64,000 nucleotides of DNA from Bordetella hinzii LMG 13501 (GCF_001548475.1 NZ_LRUJ01000001.1:217937-281936); one strand, 5' to 3'; positions 33,205 through 43,491 are shown, numbered from the stretch's first letter. The notes: generated from the letters alone by a model not told the origin. A program made the numbers and translations.

Positions 33205-34716
33205 TCAAAGTCCCATGGGTTTGTCGTGCATGCCCCAATACAGGCTCTTGACCTGGCTGTAGAGGCGCAGGCCATGCAGGCCCTTTTCGCGCCCGATGCC
33301 GCTGGCCTTGAAGCCGCCGAACGGGGTGGCGATGTGCGATTGCTTGTAGGTGTTGATCCAGATGGAGCCGGCCTCGATCTCGCGCGCCACGCGCCAGGCG
33401 CGGGCGTAGTCGCCGGTCCACATGCCGGCGGCCAGGCCGAAGGCCGTGTCGTTGGCCTGCTGGACCACGTCGTCTTCGTCCTCGAAAGGCAGCGCCACCA
33501 GCACCGGCCCGAAGATCTCCTCCTGGCAGACGCGCGCCCCGTTGCCCAGCCCGTCGATCACGGTAGGCAGGTAAAACCATCCCTTGGCCAGTTCCGCCTG
33601 GGTGGGCGCCGACCCGCCGACCCGCACCCGGCCGCCTTCGGCGCGGCCGATGTCGACGTAGCCGGCGACCTTGTCGCGGTGCGCGCGCGACACCAGCGGC
33701 CCCATCTGCGTGGCAGGATCATCCGGCAGGCCCACTCGGACCTGCCGCGCGCGCTCGACCAGCGCATCCATGAAGCGCGTGTAGACGGACTTCTGCACAA
33801 AGAGGCGCGAACCGGCGACGCAGCTCTGGCCCGCCGAGCCGAAAATGCCCGACACGACGCCGGCCACGGCGCGATCCAGGTCGGCGTCCTCGAACACGAT
33901 GTGCGGCGATTTGCCGCCCAGCTCCAGGCCGACCGGAATCAGGCGCTGGCCGGCAATGCCGCCGATGGCGCGGCCGGTCTCGGTGCCGCCCGTGAACGAC
34001 ACCATGCGCACGCCGGGATGGCGGACCAGCGCCGCGCCCACGTCTTCGCCGTGCCCGGGCAGCACGGTCAGCAGTCCCTCCGGCAAGCCGGCCTCGGTGC
34101 AAATGCGGGCCAGTTCCAGCGCCAGCTGCGGCGTTTCCTCGGAGGGCTTGATCAGCACCGCGTTGCCGGCGGCCAGCGCGGGCGCGGCCTTCTGCGCCTC
34201 GTTCATGATGGGCGAGTTCCACGGGGTGATGGCGGCGATCACGCCGAAGGGTTCGGCCAGGGCCATCGAAAAGTACTCGCCCCGGGGCGAGGTCATCTCG
34301 TTCTGCCAGGTTTCGCACACCGCGGCGTAGTACCGGAAATGCCCGGCCGCGCTGTCGACCATGTTCAGGCATTCCTTCCACGGCTTGCCGCTGTCCAGCA
34401 TCTGCAGTCGCGCCAGCGGCTCGCGCTCGGCGGACAGGCGCCGCCCGATCTCATACAGCGTGGCCGCGCGCTGATCCGGGCGCAGCTTGCGCCAGGGCTT
34501 GTGCTGGTAGGCGTCCCAGGCAATGGCGACGGCCGTGTCCACGTCCTGCGGCAGGGCGCGGGTGACGATGCCGGCAATGCTGCCGTCGGCCGGGTTGATG
34601 GAGGTGATGACGGCGTCGCCGGCTTGGCTCAGGCGCCAACTGGCGCCCAGCCGGAAGGGCTTGTAGCTTGATGCGTCCATAAGGTCTTTGAATCGGGGGG
34701 CTTCGATAGACGCCAT
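33205..34716 (-). CDS. NAD(P)-dependent aldehyde dehydrogenase
   Basis: This 503-residue enzyme oxidises an aldehyde to an acid. It shows ITPWNSPIMNEAQKAAPALA near residue 160, the cofactor site SFTGGTETGRAI near 240, VGLELGGKSPH near 265 with the general-base Glu, and catalytic Cys in GSAGQSCVAGSRLF near 300. The start at 34716 was chosen over 34719 and an upstream TTG at 34743 because the longer forms run into the operator. It is the first gene of the minus-strand block, divergent from a LysR gene, which probably controls the whole block. Confidence 0.92.
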   Translation of the reverse strand: MASIEAPRFKDLMDASSYKPFRLGASWRLSQAGDAVITSINPADGSIAGIVTRALPQDVDTAVAIAWDAYQHKPWRKLRPDQRAATLYEIGRRLSAEREPLARLQMLDSGKPWKECLNMVDSAAGHFRYYAAVCETWQNEMTSPRGEYFSMALAEPFGVIAAITPWNSPIMNEAQKAAPALAAGNAVLIKPSEETPQLALELARICTEAGLPEGLLTVLPGHGEDVGAALVRHPGVRMVSFTGGTETGRAIGGIAGQRLIPVGLELGGKSPHIVFEDADLDRAVAGVVSGIFGSAGQSCVAGSRLFVQKSVYTRFMDALVERARQVRVGLPDDPATQMGPLVSRAHRDKVAGYVDIGRAEGGRVRVGGSAPTQAELAKGWFYLPTVIDGLGNGARVCQEEIFGPVLVALPFEDEDDVVQQANDTAFGLAAGMWTGDYARAWRVAREIEAGSIWINTYKQSHIATPFGGFKASGIGREKGLHGLRLYSQVKSLYWGMHDKPMGL

Positions 34717-34732
34717 CATCGGCCGGCCAATT

Positions 34733-34760
34733 ATTAGACACAAATAGATATTTATCTAAT
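34733..34760. promoter_or_regulatory. LysR-type operator between aldehyde dehydrogenase and lysR
   Basis: An outer inverted repeat ATTAGA (34733-34738) and TCTAAT (34755-34760) encloses a perfect palindrome TAGATA-TT-TATCTA (34745-34758). The site lies in the 55-bp interval between divergent starts at 34716 and 34772. AT-rich dyads with T-N11-A spacing are usual LysR sites, and the divergent LysR is the likely binder. Confidence 0.7.
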
Positions 34761-34771
34761 ATTCTTAGCCC

Positions 34772-35722
34772 ATGGCTATCAATATCAAATACCGGCCGCT
34801 CAAGGCCTTCCTGCTGGCGGTGGATACCGGCTCCTTCACGCACGCGGCCAACCAGCTGGGGGTGACGCAGCCGTCCTTCACGGCGCTCATCCAGGACCTG
34901 GAAGAGGTGCTGGGCCTGCGCCTGTTCGAGCGCACCACCCGCAGCATCAGCCTGACCTCGGCCGGGCAGGATTTCTATGCGCGCGTGCAGCGCCCCATCG
35001 CCGACCTTGAAGAAGCCTATCGCAGCCTGGCGGACCTGGCCGCCGTGCGGCGCGGCAACGTGGCGCTGGGCGCCCTGCCCTCGGCCGCGCTCAGCCTGCT
35101 GCCGGCCGCGACCGGCACCCTGCGCCTGGCGCACCCGGCGCTGAAGGTGCGCGTGGTTGAAGCGCACAACGACGAGCTGGTGACCCTGCTGCGCACCAAC
35201 CAGATCGAGTTCGCGGTGGCCGCGCAGGCCGAGCCGGTGCCCGACCTGGCTTTCACGCCACTGGGCGAGGACTGTTTCTGCGCCGTCTATCCGGCCGGCC
35301 ATCCGCTGGATGACGGCTCCGGCACGCTGCATTGGCGCGATGTGCTGCGCTATGACCTGATCCTGTTGTCGCAGGGCTCCAATGCGCGCCAGCAATTTGA
35401 CCGCGCCGTGCGCGACGAGGTCAACGCGCCCGCCACCGCGCTGCGCTATGACGTGACCCATATGGGCACCGCCGCCGGCATGGTGCGCCAGGGGCTGGGC
35501 GTGAGCGTGCTGCCGCGCCTGGCGCTGCCCGAGCTGAACCTGTCCGGCTTGCGCTGCACGCCGCTGGGCGATGCATCCGCGCGCCGCTACATCGGGCTGC
35601 TGCACCGCCGCGACCGCTCGCTGTCGCCGGCCGCGCAGGCGCTGGTCGCGCAACTGGCAAACGCCATGGCCGACATCCAGCCGCGGCTGCTCCCCCTGCC
35701 CCCGCTTGCGCCCGCCGGCTGA
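34772..35722 (+). CDS. LysR-family regulator, divergent from the catabolic block
   Basis: This 316-residue protein has its winged helix-turn-helix at about 1-62 (FLLAVDTGSFTHAANQLGVT) and an effector domain at about 90-300. The start at 34772 (MAINIKYRPLKAFLLAV) is 12 bp from the operator. A divergent LysR next to a catabolic operon usually activates it in response to a substrate or intermediate, here probably the acid imported by the Bug system. The effector is unknown. Confidence 0.92.
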   Translation: MAINIKYRPLKAFLLAVDTGSFTHAANQLGVTQPSFTALIQDLEEVLGLRLFERTTRSISLTSAGQDFYARVQRPIADLEEAYRSLADLAAVRRGNVALGALPSAALSLLPAATGTLRLAHPALKVRVVEAHNDELVTLLRTNQIEFAVAAQAEPVPDLAFTPLGEDCFCAVYPAGHPLDDGSGTLHWRDVLRYDLILLSQGSNARQQFDRAVRDEVNAPATALRYDVTHMGTAAGMVRQGLGVSVLPRLALPELNLSGLRCTPLGDASARRYIGLLHRRDRSLSPAAQALVAQLANAMADIQPRLLPLPPLAPAG

Positions 35723-35747
35723 CACCGCGCCGCAGGCGCCCGCCGCC

Positions 35748-36128
35748 TTAGCCGGCGCGTTCGGAAATCTCGATCAGGTTCAGGTCGGAATCGCGCAGGT
35801 AGATGGAGCGCAAGGGATGGACGGCTCCCGTGCGGCGCACCGGGCCTTCGATGATGGCCGCGCCCTTGGCCTGCAGGCGGGCGATCACTTCGTCCAGCGG
35901 GACGGCCGCGATAAAGCACAGGTCCAGCGCGCCCGGCACGGGCAGGTGGGCCTTGGGCTCGAATTCGCTGCCCTTGATGTGCAGGTTGATTTTCTGGTTG
36001 CCGAACCGGAAGGCTTTGCGGCCCTGGCCGAAGGTCTCCAGCGTCATGCCCAGGAGCCCGACGTAGAAATCCACGCAGGCGGCCTCGTCCGTGGTGGTGA
36101 GGACGAGGTGGTCGAGATGGTCGATCAT
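35748..36128 (-). CDS. VOC-family glyoxalase/dioxygenase-like protein
   Basis: This 126-residue protein has the vicinal-oxygen-chelate fold. It begins MIDHLDHLVLTTTDEAACVD with the first metal His, has LDLCFIAAVPLDEVIARLQA near 66-85, and ends LRDSDLNLIEISER with the last metal Glu. It matches the virulence-protein/glyoxalase-like branch of small VOC proteins. The substrate is unknown. It converges with lysR and is divergent from trmB. The start at 36128 fits the usual family N-terminus. Confidence 0.88.
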   Translation of the reverse strand: MIDHLDHLVLTTTDEAACVDFYVGLLGMTLETFGQGRKAFRFGNQKINLHIKGSEFEPKAHLPVPGALDLCFIAAVPLDEVIARLQAKGAAIIEGPVRRTGAVHPLRSIYLRDSDLNLIEISERAG

Positions 36129-36232
36129 GATGGCGCCCTGAGTTGCTTGCGGGAATGGTAACCCGCCCCGCCGACGGCGGCGCAGCCTTCCGGAACCATG
36201 CGCCCCCATTTTTTGGAGGGTGGCGCCTCCCA

Positions 36233-36238
36233 CTACAA
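36233..36238 (+). promoter_or_regulatory. -10 element of trmB, possible leaderless transcript
   Basis: TACAAT lies only 8 bp before the trmB ATG at 36247. The predicted start is at about 36244-36246, leaving little or no 5' leader. TTGGAG at 36212 is a weak -35 with a 15-bp spacer. No ribosome-binding site is seen. Confidence 0.45.
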
Positions 36239-36246
36239 TCCGGGTT

Positions 36247-37997
<1,751 letters not shown>

Positions 37998-37998
37998 T

Positions 37999-38199
37999 AT
38001 GCAGATTACCCTTAACGGTCAGGCACGCGAGCTGCCGGCCGCCACCACCGTCATCGGACTGCTCGAAACCCTGGGCTATGCGGGCAAGCGCGTGGCCGTC
38101 GAACGCAACGGCGAAATCGTGCCCAAAAGCAAGCATGCCGCCACGCCGTTGGCCGAGGGCGACCAGGTCGAGATCGTGGTGGCCGTCGGCGGGGGCTGA
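37999..38199 (+). CDS. thiS: ThiS-like sulfur carrier protein
   Basis: The 66-residue ubiquitin-like protein starts MQITLNGQARELPAATTV and ends IVVAVGGG with the diglycine tail that is adenylated and thiocarboxylated in thiazole synthesis. The length matches ThiS. It follows pip after one base. No thiG is adjacent, although the two are often neighbours, so thiG must be elsewhere. A possible alternative is another small carrier of the MoaD/ThiS type, but the overall pattern favours ThiS. Confidence 0.9.
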   Translation: MQITLNGQARELPAATTVIGLLETLGYAGKRVAVERNGEIVPKSKHAATPLAEGDQVEIVVAVGGG

Positions 38200-38256
38200 G
38201 CCCCCCGGCTAGCAAGCTGTTACAACCTCGTCATTCCGCCGACATGCCCGCTTGCC

Positions 38257-38262
38257 CATAAT
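38257..38262 (+). promoter_or_regulatory. Possible -10 element of kbp
   Basis: CATAAT lies 70 bp before the kbp start and 10 bp before the palindrome at 38273. A clear -35 was not seen, so this is tentative. Confidence 0.3.
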
Positions 38263-38272
38263 CGAGCCTGGC

Positions 38273-38294
38273 GCCGGGGTCCGCGGACCCCGGC
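38273..38294. repeat. 22-bp perfect palindrome in the kbp leader
   Basis: GCCGGGGTCCG is followed directly by its reverse complement CGGACCCCGGC, 37 bp before kbp. If the promoter at 38257 is right, it lies in the 5' untranslated region. There is no T-run, so a terminator for thiS is unlikely. It could be a regulator site or an mRNA hairpin. Confidence 0.6.
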
Positions 38295-38331
38295 CTTCGT
38301 TGTCATCAACAACCGGAAAAGGGACAAGACC

Positions 38332-38778
38332 ATGGGCCTGCTCAGTTTCATCAAAGATGTCGGCGAAAAACTCTTTGGCGCCAGCGAAGCCAAGGCCGCC
38401 ACGGCGGAAGAACTCAAGAAAGAACTCGACAAGCACGGCTTGTCCGCATCCAACCTGAACATCAGCGTCAATGGCGACACCGTCACGGTGAGCGGCGAAG
38501 CCGCGTCCACCGAAGAGGCCGAGAAGATCGCGCTTGCCCTGGGCAACACCGTGGGCGTGGCCAAGGTGGACAACCAGCTCTCGGCCAAGAAAGCCGCCCC
38601 CGAAGCCGCCATGTACACGGTGCAAAAGGGCGACACGCTCTGGAAGATCGCCGAGGCGCAATACGGCAAGGGCAAGGGCGGCCAGTACAACGTCATCTTC
38701 GAGGCCAACAAGCCCATGCTGAGCGACCCGGACAAGATCTATCCCGGCCAGGTGCTGCGCATCCCGCCGCTGTCCTGA
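38332..38778 (+). CDS. kbp: Potassium-binding protein Kbp (BON plus LysM domains; YgaU)
   Basis: This 148-residue protein joins a BON domain (about 22-85, SNLNISVNGDTVTVSGEAAS) to a C-terminal LysM domain (about 93-147, YTVQKGDTLWKIAEAQYG, ending IYPGQVLRIPPLS). This architecture and length are those of E. coli Kbp/YgaU, a potassium-binding protein, also named LysM. There is no signal peptide, consistent with a cytoplasmic place. A strong terminator follows at 38863. Confidence 0.92.
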   Translation: MGLLSFIKDVGEKLFGASEAKAATAEELKKELDKHGLSASNLNISVNGDTVTVSGEAASTEEAEKIALALGNTVGVAKVDNQLSAKKAAPEAAMYTVQKGDTLWKIAEAQYGKGKGGQYNVIFEANKPMLSDPDKIYPGQVLRIPPLS

Positions 38779-38862
38779 ACCCATACCTGATCAAGCCGGC
38801 CAACCCCGCAGCGTTGATCGGCTTGTGCCGGTACTGGCCATCCCCGTCAGTGCCGGCTGATT

Positions 38863-38892
38863 CGGCCAAACGCAATGTTTGGCCGTTTTTTT
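38863..38892 (+). terminator. Intrinsic terminator after kbp
   Basis: The stem CGGCCAAAC (38863-38871) pairs with GTTTGGCCG (38877-38885) around GCAAT, and is followed by seven T residues. It is 85 bp after the kbp stop, and the serB gene converges from the other side. Confidence 0.92.
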
Positions 38893-38908
38893 ATGCGCGT
38901 CCGACGCG

Positions 38909-39616
38909 CTAGGCGGCAAAGACCTCCAGCAGCCGGTCCAGGCCGCCGTCGTCGATGGCCACGCGCGCCTGCCCGCGCACGGCGGGCTTGGCCCGGTAGG
39001 CCACGCTCAGGCCGGCCACGCCCATCATGGCCAGGTCGTTGGCGCCATCGCCCACCGCGATGGCCTGCGCCGGGGCGATGCCCATGGCCTGGCAGGTCTG
39101 CAGCACCATGCGCTTTTTCTCTTCGCCATCGCAGATATCGCCCCAGGGCTGGGGCAACAGGCGGCCGGTGATGCGGCCATCGGCGATCTCCAGCACATTG
39201 GCGCGCACATCGTCCAGGTCCAGCCGGGCCGCCAGCCGATCGGTGAAACAGGTAAAGCCGCCCGTCACGAGGATGCAGCGCAGGCCCGCGGCCTTGCAGG
39301 CCGCGATCAGCGTCTCCACGCCCGGGTTCAGCCTCACCCGCTCGCGCCAGACGGTATCCAGCGCGCTTGCGGGCAAGCCCGCCAGCAGGGCCACGCGCTG
39401 GCGCAGGCTGGCCTTGTAGTCGGCGATCTCGCCGCGCATGGCCGCCTCGGTCAGCGCCGCGACTTCCTCCTTGCGGCCGGCGAAATCGGCCAGTTCGTCC
39501 AGGGTCTCGATGGCCAGCAGGGTCGAGTCCATGTCGAAGGCGATGAGCTTGAAATCCCGCAGCCGGGGCCGGGGGCCGCGCAGGCTCAGGCCGGGGGCAA
39601 GCGTCAATGCAGTCAT
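38909..39616 (-). CDS. serB: Phosphoserine phosphatase SerB
   Basis: This 235-residue HAD-family enzyme catalyses the last step of serine synthesis. It shows motif I FDMDSTLLAIETLDELADF near residue 28 with the two catalytic Asp, motif II ILVTGGFTCFTDRL near 115, and motif III AIAVGDGANDLAMMG near 190. It lacks the ACT-type N-terminal domain of E. coli SerB, which is normal for shorter forms. The start overlaps the lysR gene upstream by 4 bp (ATGA). Confidence 0.94.
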   Translation of the reverse strand: MTALTLAPGLSLRGPRPRLRDFKLIAFDMDSTLLAIETLDELADFAGRKEEVAALTEAAMRGEIADYKASLRQRVALLAGLPASALDTVWRERVRLNPGVETLIAACKAAGLRCILVTGGFTCFTDRLAARLDLDDVRANVLEIADGRITGRLLPQPWGDICDGEEKKRMVLQTCQAMGIAPAQAIAVGDGANDLAMMGVAGLSVAYRAKPAVRGQARVAIDDGGLDRLLEVFAA

Positions 39617-40506
39617 GCGTACTCCTTGTTGGGACGGGCAAGCCAGTCCAGAAACAGCCGCGCCAGCGGCGCGGCCGGCGAATCGGGGCGGAACAGCCCA
39701 TGCACGCCCGCATTGGGCAGGCGCGGTTGCTCGAAAATCGGTTGCAGGCGGCCAGCCTGGATATCCTCGGCCAGCAGACACCAGGGCGCCAGGGCCAGGC
39801 CCAGGTCATTGCTGGCCGCCTGCATGGACAGGAAATGATGGTCGAAGACCGGCCCGGGCAGCATGGAAGGCACCTCCACGCCCGCCAGGCCGAACCACTG
39901 GGTCCAGTGGTCCAGGCAGCCGCTGACCTTGAGCAGCGGATGCCCGACGCAATCGGCCGGCCGGCGCAGGCGGTGCCGGGCGATGAAGCGCGGCGAAGCC
40001 ACCGGCACATAGCTGTCTTCCAGGCAGGGCAGGCAGACGTGGTCGGGCCTTTGCATGGGGCCATGCTGGATGATGAGGTCGTGGGCGGCGTCGGCGCGAT
40101 CGATGAATTGCCGGCCCAGGGTCGAGACCTCGACATCGATCTCGGGATACAGGCGCTGGAAATCCGCCAGCCCGGGGATCAGCAGCTTCATGGCCAGCGA
40201 GGGCGTGGCGCATAGGCGCAGCTGCCGCGCCTGCCGCGGGCGTTTCAGGTGGGCGGTGGCCTGGGCGATGCGCTCCAGGCTGGCCTGGACCTCGGAGAAA
40301 TACCCCAGGGCATCGGGCAACAGGGCCACCCCGCGCGCCTCGCGCGCGAACAATGGCTGCCCGATGAAGTCCTCCAGCGCACGGATCTGCTGGCTGACCG
40401 CGCTGTGCGTGATGTTCAGTTCCTGCGCGGCGGCGGTAAAGCTGCGCAGCCGCGCCGCCGCTTCGAACACCCTCAGGGCCTTGAGAGGAGGCAGGCTGCG
40501 GGCCAT
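39613..40506 (-). CDS. GcvA-like LysR regulator upstream of serB
   Basis: This 297-residue protein has the GcvA-type N-terminus LKALRVFEAAARLRSFTAAA at residues 8-27 and helix-turn-helix NITHSAVSQQIRALEDFIGQ. An effector domain follows (about 95-290). GcvA-type regulators often act on amino acid or resistance genes. The overlap with serB (4 bp) makes them one transcript, suggesting control of serine or glycine metabolism, but the target is unknown. It is divergent from the ABC operon at 40729. Confidence 0.9.
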   Translation of the reverse strand: MARSLPPLKALRVFEAAARLRSFTAAAQELNITHSAVSQQIRALEDFIGQPLFAREARGVALLPDALGYFSEVQASLERIAQATAHLKRPRQARQLRLCATPSLAMKLLIPGLADFQRLYPEIDVEVSTLGRQFIDRADAAHDLIIQHGPMQRPDHVCLPCLEDSYVPVASPRFIARHRLRRPADCVGHPLLKVSGCLDHWTQWFGLAGVEVPSMLPGPVFDHHFLSMQAASNDLGLALAPWCLLAEDIQAGRLQPIFEQPRLPNAGVHGLFRPDSPAAPLARLFLDWLARPNKEYA

Positions 40507-40728
40507 GGTCAGCGCCCGGCCTGCCTGCGTTTGCGATTCTTTCCCACTTGTGCGTTCTATCTCTGCGGCCGCCGATGCGTTGCCGGCGGCGCTGTTGCGG
40601 TTGCGGCCATTCTAGGGGATGCGGCGCGGCCCAGCCCCCAGAAAAACTTACAGCTGTGTTTAAAAATGCCCGCTGGTGGCGTGGCGGCCGCCTTTCTATG
40701 ATGCGGGCAGCGAGAAGCAGGATCATCC

Positions 40729-41811
40729 ATGGCATCCATCACTATCGACCGTATCGTCAAGGTTTTCGACGGCCAGAGCGTCCTGCGGGACCTGTCTCTG
40801 CACATCCCCGACGGCGCCTTCTACACCCTGCTGGGCCCCAGCGGCTGCGGCAAGACCACCTTGCTGCGCTGCATCGCGGGCTTTTACGAGCCCGACGGCG
40901 GCCGCCTGCTGTTCGACCAGGATGACATGACCCATGTCTCGGCGCACCGCCGCGATATCGGCATGGTATTCCAGGACTATGCGCTCTTCCCCGACAAGAC
41001 GGCGTTCGACAACGTCGCCTATGGGCTGCGCGCCCGCGGCGTGGGCCGCGCCGAGATCAAGACCCGGGTGGCCGAAGCCCTGGACAAGGTCGGCCTGGCC
41101 GCGCTGGCCGGCCGCTACCCGGCCCAGATGAGCGGCGGCCAGCGCCAGCGCGTGGCCCTGGCCCGCGCCCTGGTCATCCGGCCGCGCGTGCTGCTGATGG
41201 ACGAACCGCTGTCCAACCTGGACGCCAAGATGCGCGTGCAGATGCGCGACGTCATCCTGGACCTGGTGCGCGAGGCGCGCATCACCACGGTCTTCGTCAC
41301 CCACGACCAGGAAGAAGCCCTGGCCATGTCCGACCAGATCGCCATCATGGACCGCGGCAACATCGCCCAGCTGGGCTCGCCCGAAGACCTCTACGGCACG
41401 CCGGTCAACGCCTATGTGGCGGACTTCATCGGCTCGGCCAATGTGATCCCGGTGCCCACCGAGATTGTCTCCGGCAGCGACAACGGCGGGCTTCCCCATG
41501 TGCGCTACCGGATCGGCGCGCACCCGTTCGACGGCGCCCAGGGCAGCCCGGCGCTGGGCGAGCGCGGCATCCTCATTGCCCGGCCGGAAGAGCTCAGCCT
41601 CATCGCCGCCGCGCCCCGCATCCCCAATTCCCTGCCCGGCCGCGTGCTGCGGCGCCAATACCTGGGTTTCAAGACCGCCTACCGCATCGTGCTGGAGGAC
41701 AACAGCGAAATCCGCGTCGAACTGCATGCCGGCAATATGGTGGCCGACTTCCAGCCCGGCGATGCCGTGCAGGTGCTGGTGCCCACCGACAGCCGCGTGG
41801 TCAGCGAATAA
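40729..41811 (+). CDS. ABC transporter ATP-binding protein (FbpC/PotA-type)
   Basis: This 360-residue ATPase has Walker A GPSGCGKTTLL near residue 37, the signature MSGGQRQRVALARAL near 134, Walker B LLMDEPLSNLDA near 156 and the H-loop VFVTHDQEEAL near 190. A C-terminal TOBE-like regulatory domain covers about 260-350. Such ATPases power import of ferric iron, aminoethylphosphonate or polyamines. It is the first gene of a three-gene importer operon, 10 bp before the permease. Confidence 0.93.
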   Translation: MASITIDRIVKVFDGQSVLRDLSLHIPDGAFYTLLGPSGCGKTTLLRCIAGFYEPDGGRLLFDQDDMTHVSAHRRDIGMVFQDYALFPDKTAFDNVAYGLRARGVGRAEIKTRVAEALDKVGLAALAGRYPAQMSGGQRQRVALARALVIRPRVLLMDEPLSNLDAKMRVQMRDVILDLVREARITTVFVTHDQEEALAMSDQIAIMDRGNIAQLGSPEDLYGTPVNAYVADFIGSANVIPVPTEIVSGSDNGGLPHVRYRIGAHPFDGAQGSPALGERGILIARPEELSLIAAAPRIPNSLPGRVLRRQYLGFKTAYRIVLEDNSEIRVELHAGNMVADFQPGDAVQVLVPTDSRVVSE

Positions 41812-41821
41812 GAGGCCGGCC

Positions 41822-43468
41822 ATGAGCTTCAAGTGGTGGCCCTGGGGCCTTCTGACAGCGGCATGCCTGGCCCTGCTGCTGTTTTTCGTGATCTACCCGC
41901 TGGCCGTGCTCTTCGGCAACAGCGTGACCGGCGCCTCCGGCGGCTTTTCGCTCGAAGGCTTTGCCGCCCTGGCGCAAGACGGCGAATACCTGCAGGCCTT
42001 GCGCAACACCCTGGTATTGGGCGCGGTCGTCACCGCCTGCACGGTGCTGGTGGGCGTGCCCTTCGCCTATATGGTGGCGCGCTACGATTTTCCGCTGAAA
42101 AATCTCGTGGCCATCCTGCCCATCCTGACCATCGTGATCCCCGAGATCATCGTCGGCCAGTCATGGCTGCTGGTGCTGGGCAACAACGGCCTGCTCACCA
42201 ATGCCCTGCGCGAGATCGGCATCGAGCTGCCCTCCTTCTACGGCTGGAGCGGCATGATCTTCTCCATGACGCTGGTCTATTACACCTATATCTACCTGGG
42301 TGTGCTGGCCGCGCTGCGCGGCTTCGACGGCCAGCTGGAGGAAGCCGGCCTGAGCCTGGGCACCCCGCCCTGGCTTACGCGCATCCGTGTCATGGTGCCG
42401 GTGATCGCGCCGGCCGTGCTGGTCAATGCCCTGGTGGTCTTCACGCTGGTGGTGGGCAACTTCGCGCTGTCCATCATGCTGGGCAGCCGCGTGCCGCTGC
42501 TGTCGGTGATGACCTACAACACTTTCGTCAACGAAATGGGCGGCAGCCCCACGCTGCAAAGCGCCATGTCGGTGGTGTCGATCGGCATCGTGGCCGCCGT
42601 GCTCTTCGTGCAAAAGCGCATGGTCGAGCGCAAGGTCTACACCATGACCCAGGGCCGCGCGCCGGCGCCGCGCCGCGTGCGCTCCTGGGCCGCGGCCGGC
42701 TATGCCGGCGGCGTCACGCTCATCGTGCTGCTGTCGCTGCTGCCGCTGGTGGTGGTCTTCATCGCCGCCTTCACGCATACCAGCGGCCCGGTCATGCATT
42801 GGGGCAGCTGGTCGCTGGCCAGCATGCAGCGCGCCCTGCATGGCGCGCCCGAACCCATCCTGAACTCGATCAAGTTCGCCTCGCTGGCGACGCTGCTGGG
42901 CGTGGCCTTCGCCGTGCTGGCCAGCTATCTCACGGTCAAGAAGCGCAACCGCGCCACCCAGCTGCTGGACTACATCCTGGTGCTGCCGCTGACGATTTCC
43001 GGCACGGTACTGGGCATCGCCCTGGTGCAGACCTTCAATACGGGCTGGCTGATACTGGCGGGCACCTCGGCCATCATGGTGCTGTGCTACACCGTGCGCC
43101 GCCTGCCCTTCGCGGTGCGCAACGCCTCGTCCACGCTGTTCAACATCCCCGACTCCATCGAGGAAGCCTCGATCAGCCTGGGCGTCTCGCCGCTCATGAC
43201 CTTCTTCAAGGTGATGCTGCCTGCCATGAAGGCCTCCATCATCTCTTCGGCGATCCTCATGTGGTTGACCACGATCTCGGAGCTTTCGGCCTCGATCGTG
43301 GCCTATAGCGGCGGGCTGGAAACCATGCCCATCGCCATTTTCCGCCAGGTTGACGGCGGGCGCCTGGGCATGGCGTCGGCCTATGGCGCCGCGCTCGTCA
43401 CCGTGATCCTGGTCCCGGTGGTGGTGTCGATCAAGGCCTTCAAGGTCAACCTGTTCTCCGGCAAGTAG
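41822..43468 (+). CDS. ABC transporter permease, fused two-domain (FbpB/PhnV type)
   Basis: This 548-residue inner-membrane protein has about twelve hydrophobic segments in two homologous halves, each with an EAA loop for the ATPase: EEAGLSLGTPPWLTRIRVMV near 178 and EEASISLGVSPLMTFFKVML near 462. Fused permeases are usual for FbpB and aminoethylphosphonate importers and differ from PotB/PotC pairs. The start at 41822 gives MSFKWWPWGLLTAACLALLL. The binding protein gene follows by 23 bp. Confidence 0.92.
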   Translation: MSFKWWPWGLLTAACLALLLFFVIYPLAVLFGNSVTGASGGFSLEGFAALAQDGEYLQALRNTLVLGAVVTACTVLVGVPFAYMVARYDFPLKNLVAILPILTIVIPEIIVGQSWLLVLGNNGLLTNALREIGIELPSFYGWSGMIFSMTLVYYTYIYLGVLAALRGFDGQLEEAGLSLGTPPWLTRIRVMVPVIAPAVLVNALVVFTLVVGNFALSIMLGSRVPLLSVMTYNTFVNEMGGSPTLQSAMSVVSIGIVAAVLFVQKRMVERKVYTMTQGRAPAPRRVRSWAAAGYAGGVTLIVLLSLLPLVVVFIAAFTHTSGPVMHWGSWSLASMQRALHGAPEPILNSIKFASLATLLGVAFAVLASYLTVKKRNRATQLLDYILVLPLTISGTVLGIALVQTFNTGWLILAGTSAIMVLCYTVRRLPFAVRNASSTLFNIPDSIEEASISLGVSPLMTFFKVMLPAMKASIISSAILMWLTTISELSASIVAYSGGLETMPIAIFRQVDGGRLGMASAYGAALVTVILVPVVVSIKAFKVNLFSGK

Positions 43469-43491
43469 CACTCTCAGAAAAAGGCCTTTCC

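Noticed and set aside
32074..34671. 865-residue open frame opposite the epimerase and aldehyde dehydrogenase
   Set aside because: It is antisense to two enzymes with full catalytic motifs; low-complexity His/Gly/Arg composition is typical for GC-rich shadows.
34719..34743. Longer N-terminus for the aldehyde dehydrogenase starting at TTG 34743
   Set aside because: It would put the start inside the LysR-type operator; the ATG at 34716 fits the family length.
38792..38825. CAAGCCG/CGGCTTG inverted repeat after kbp
   Set aside because: The loop is 20 bases and no T-run follows; the true terminator is at 38863-38892.
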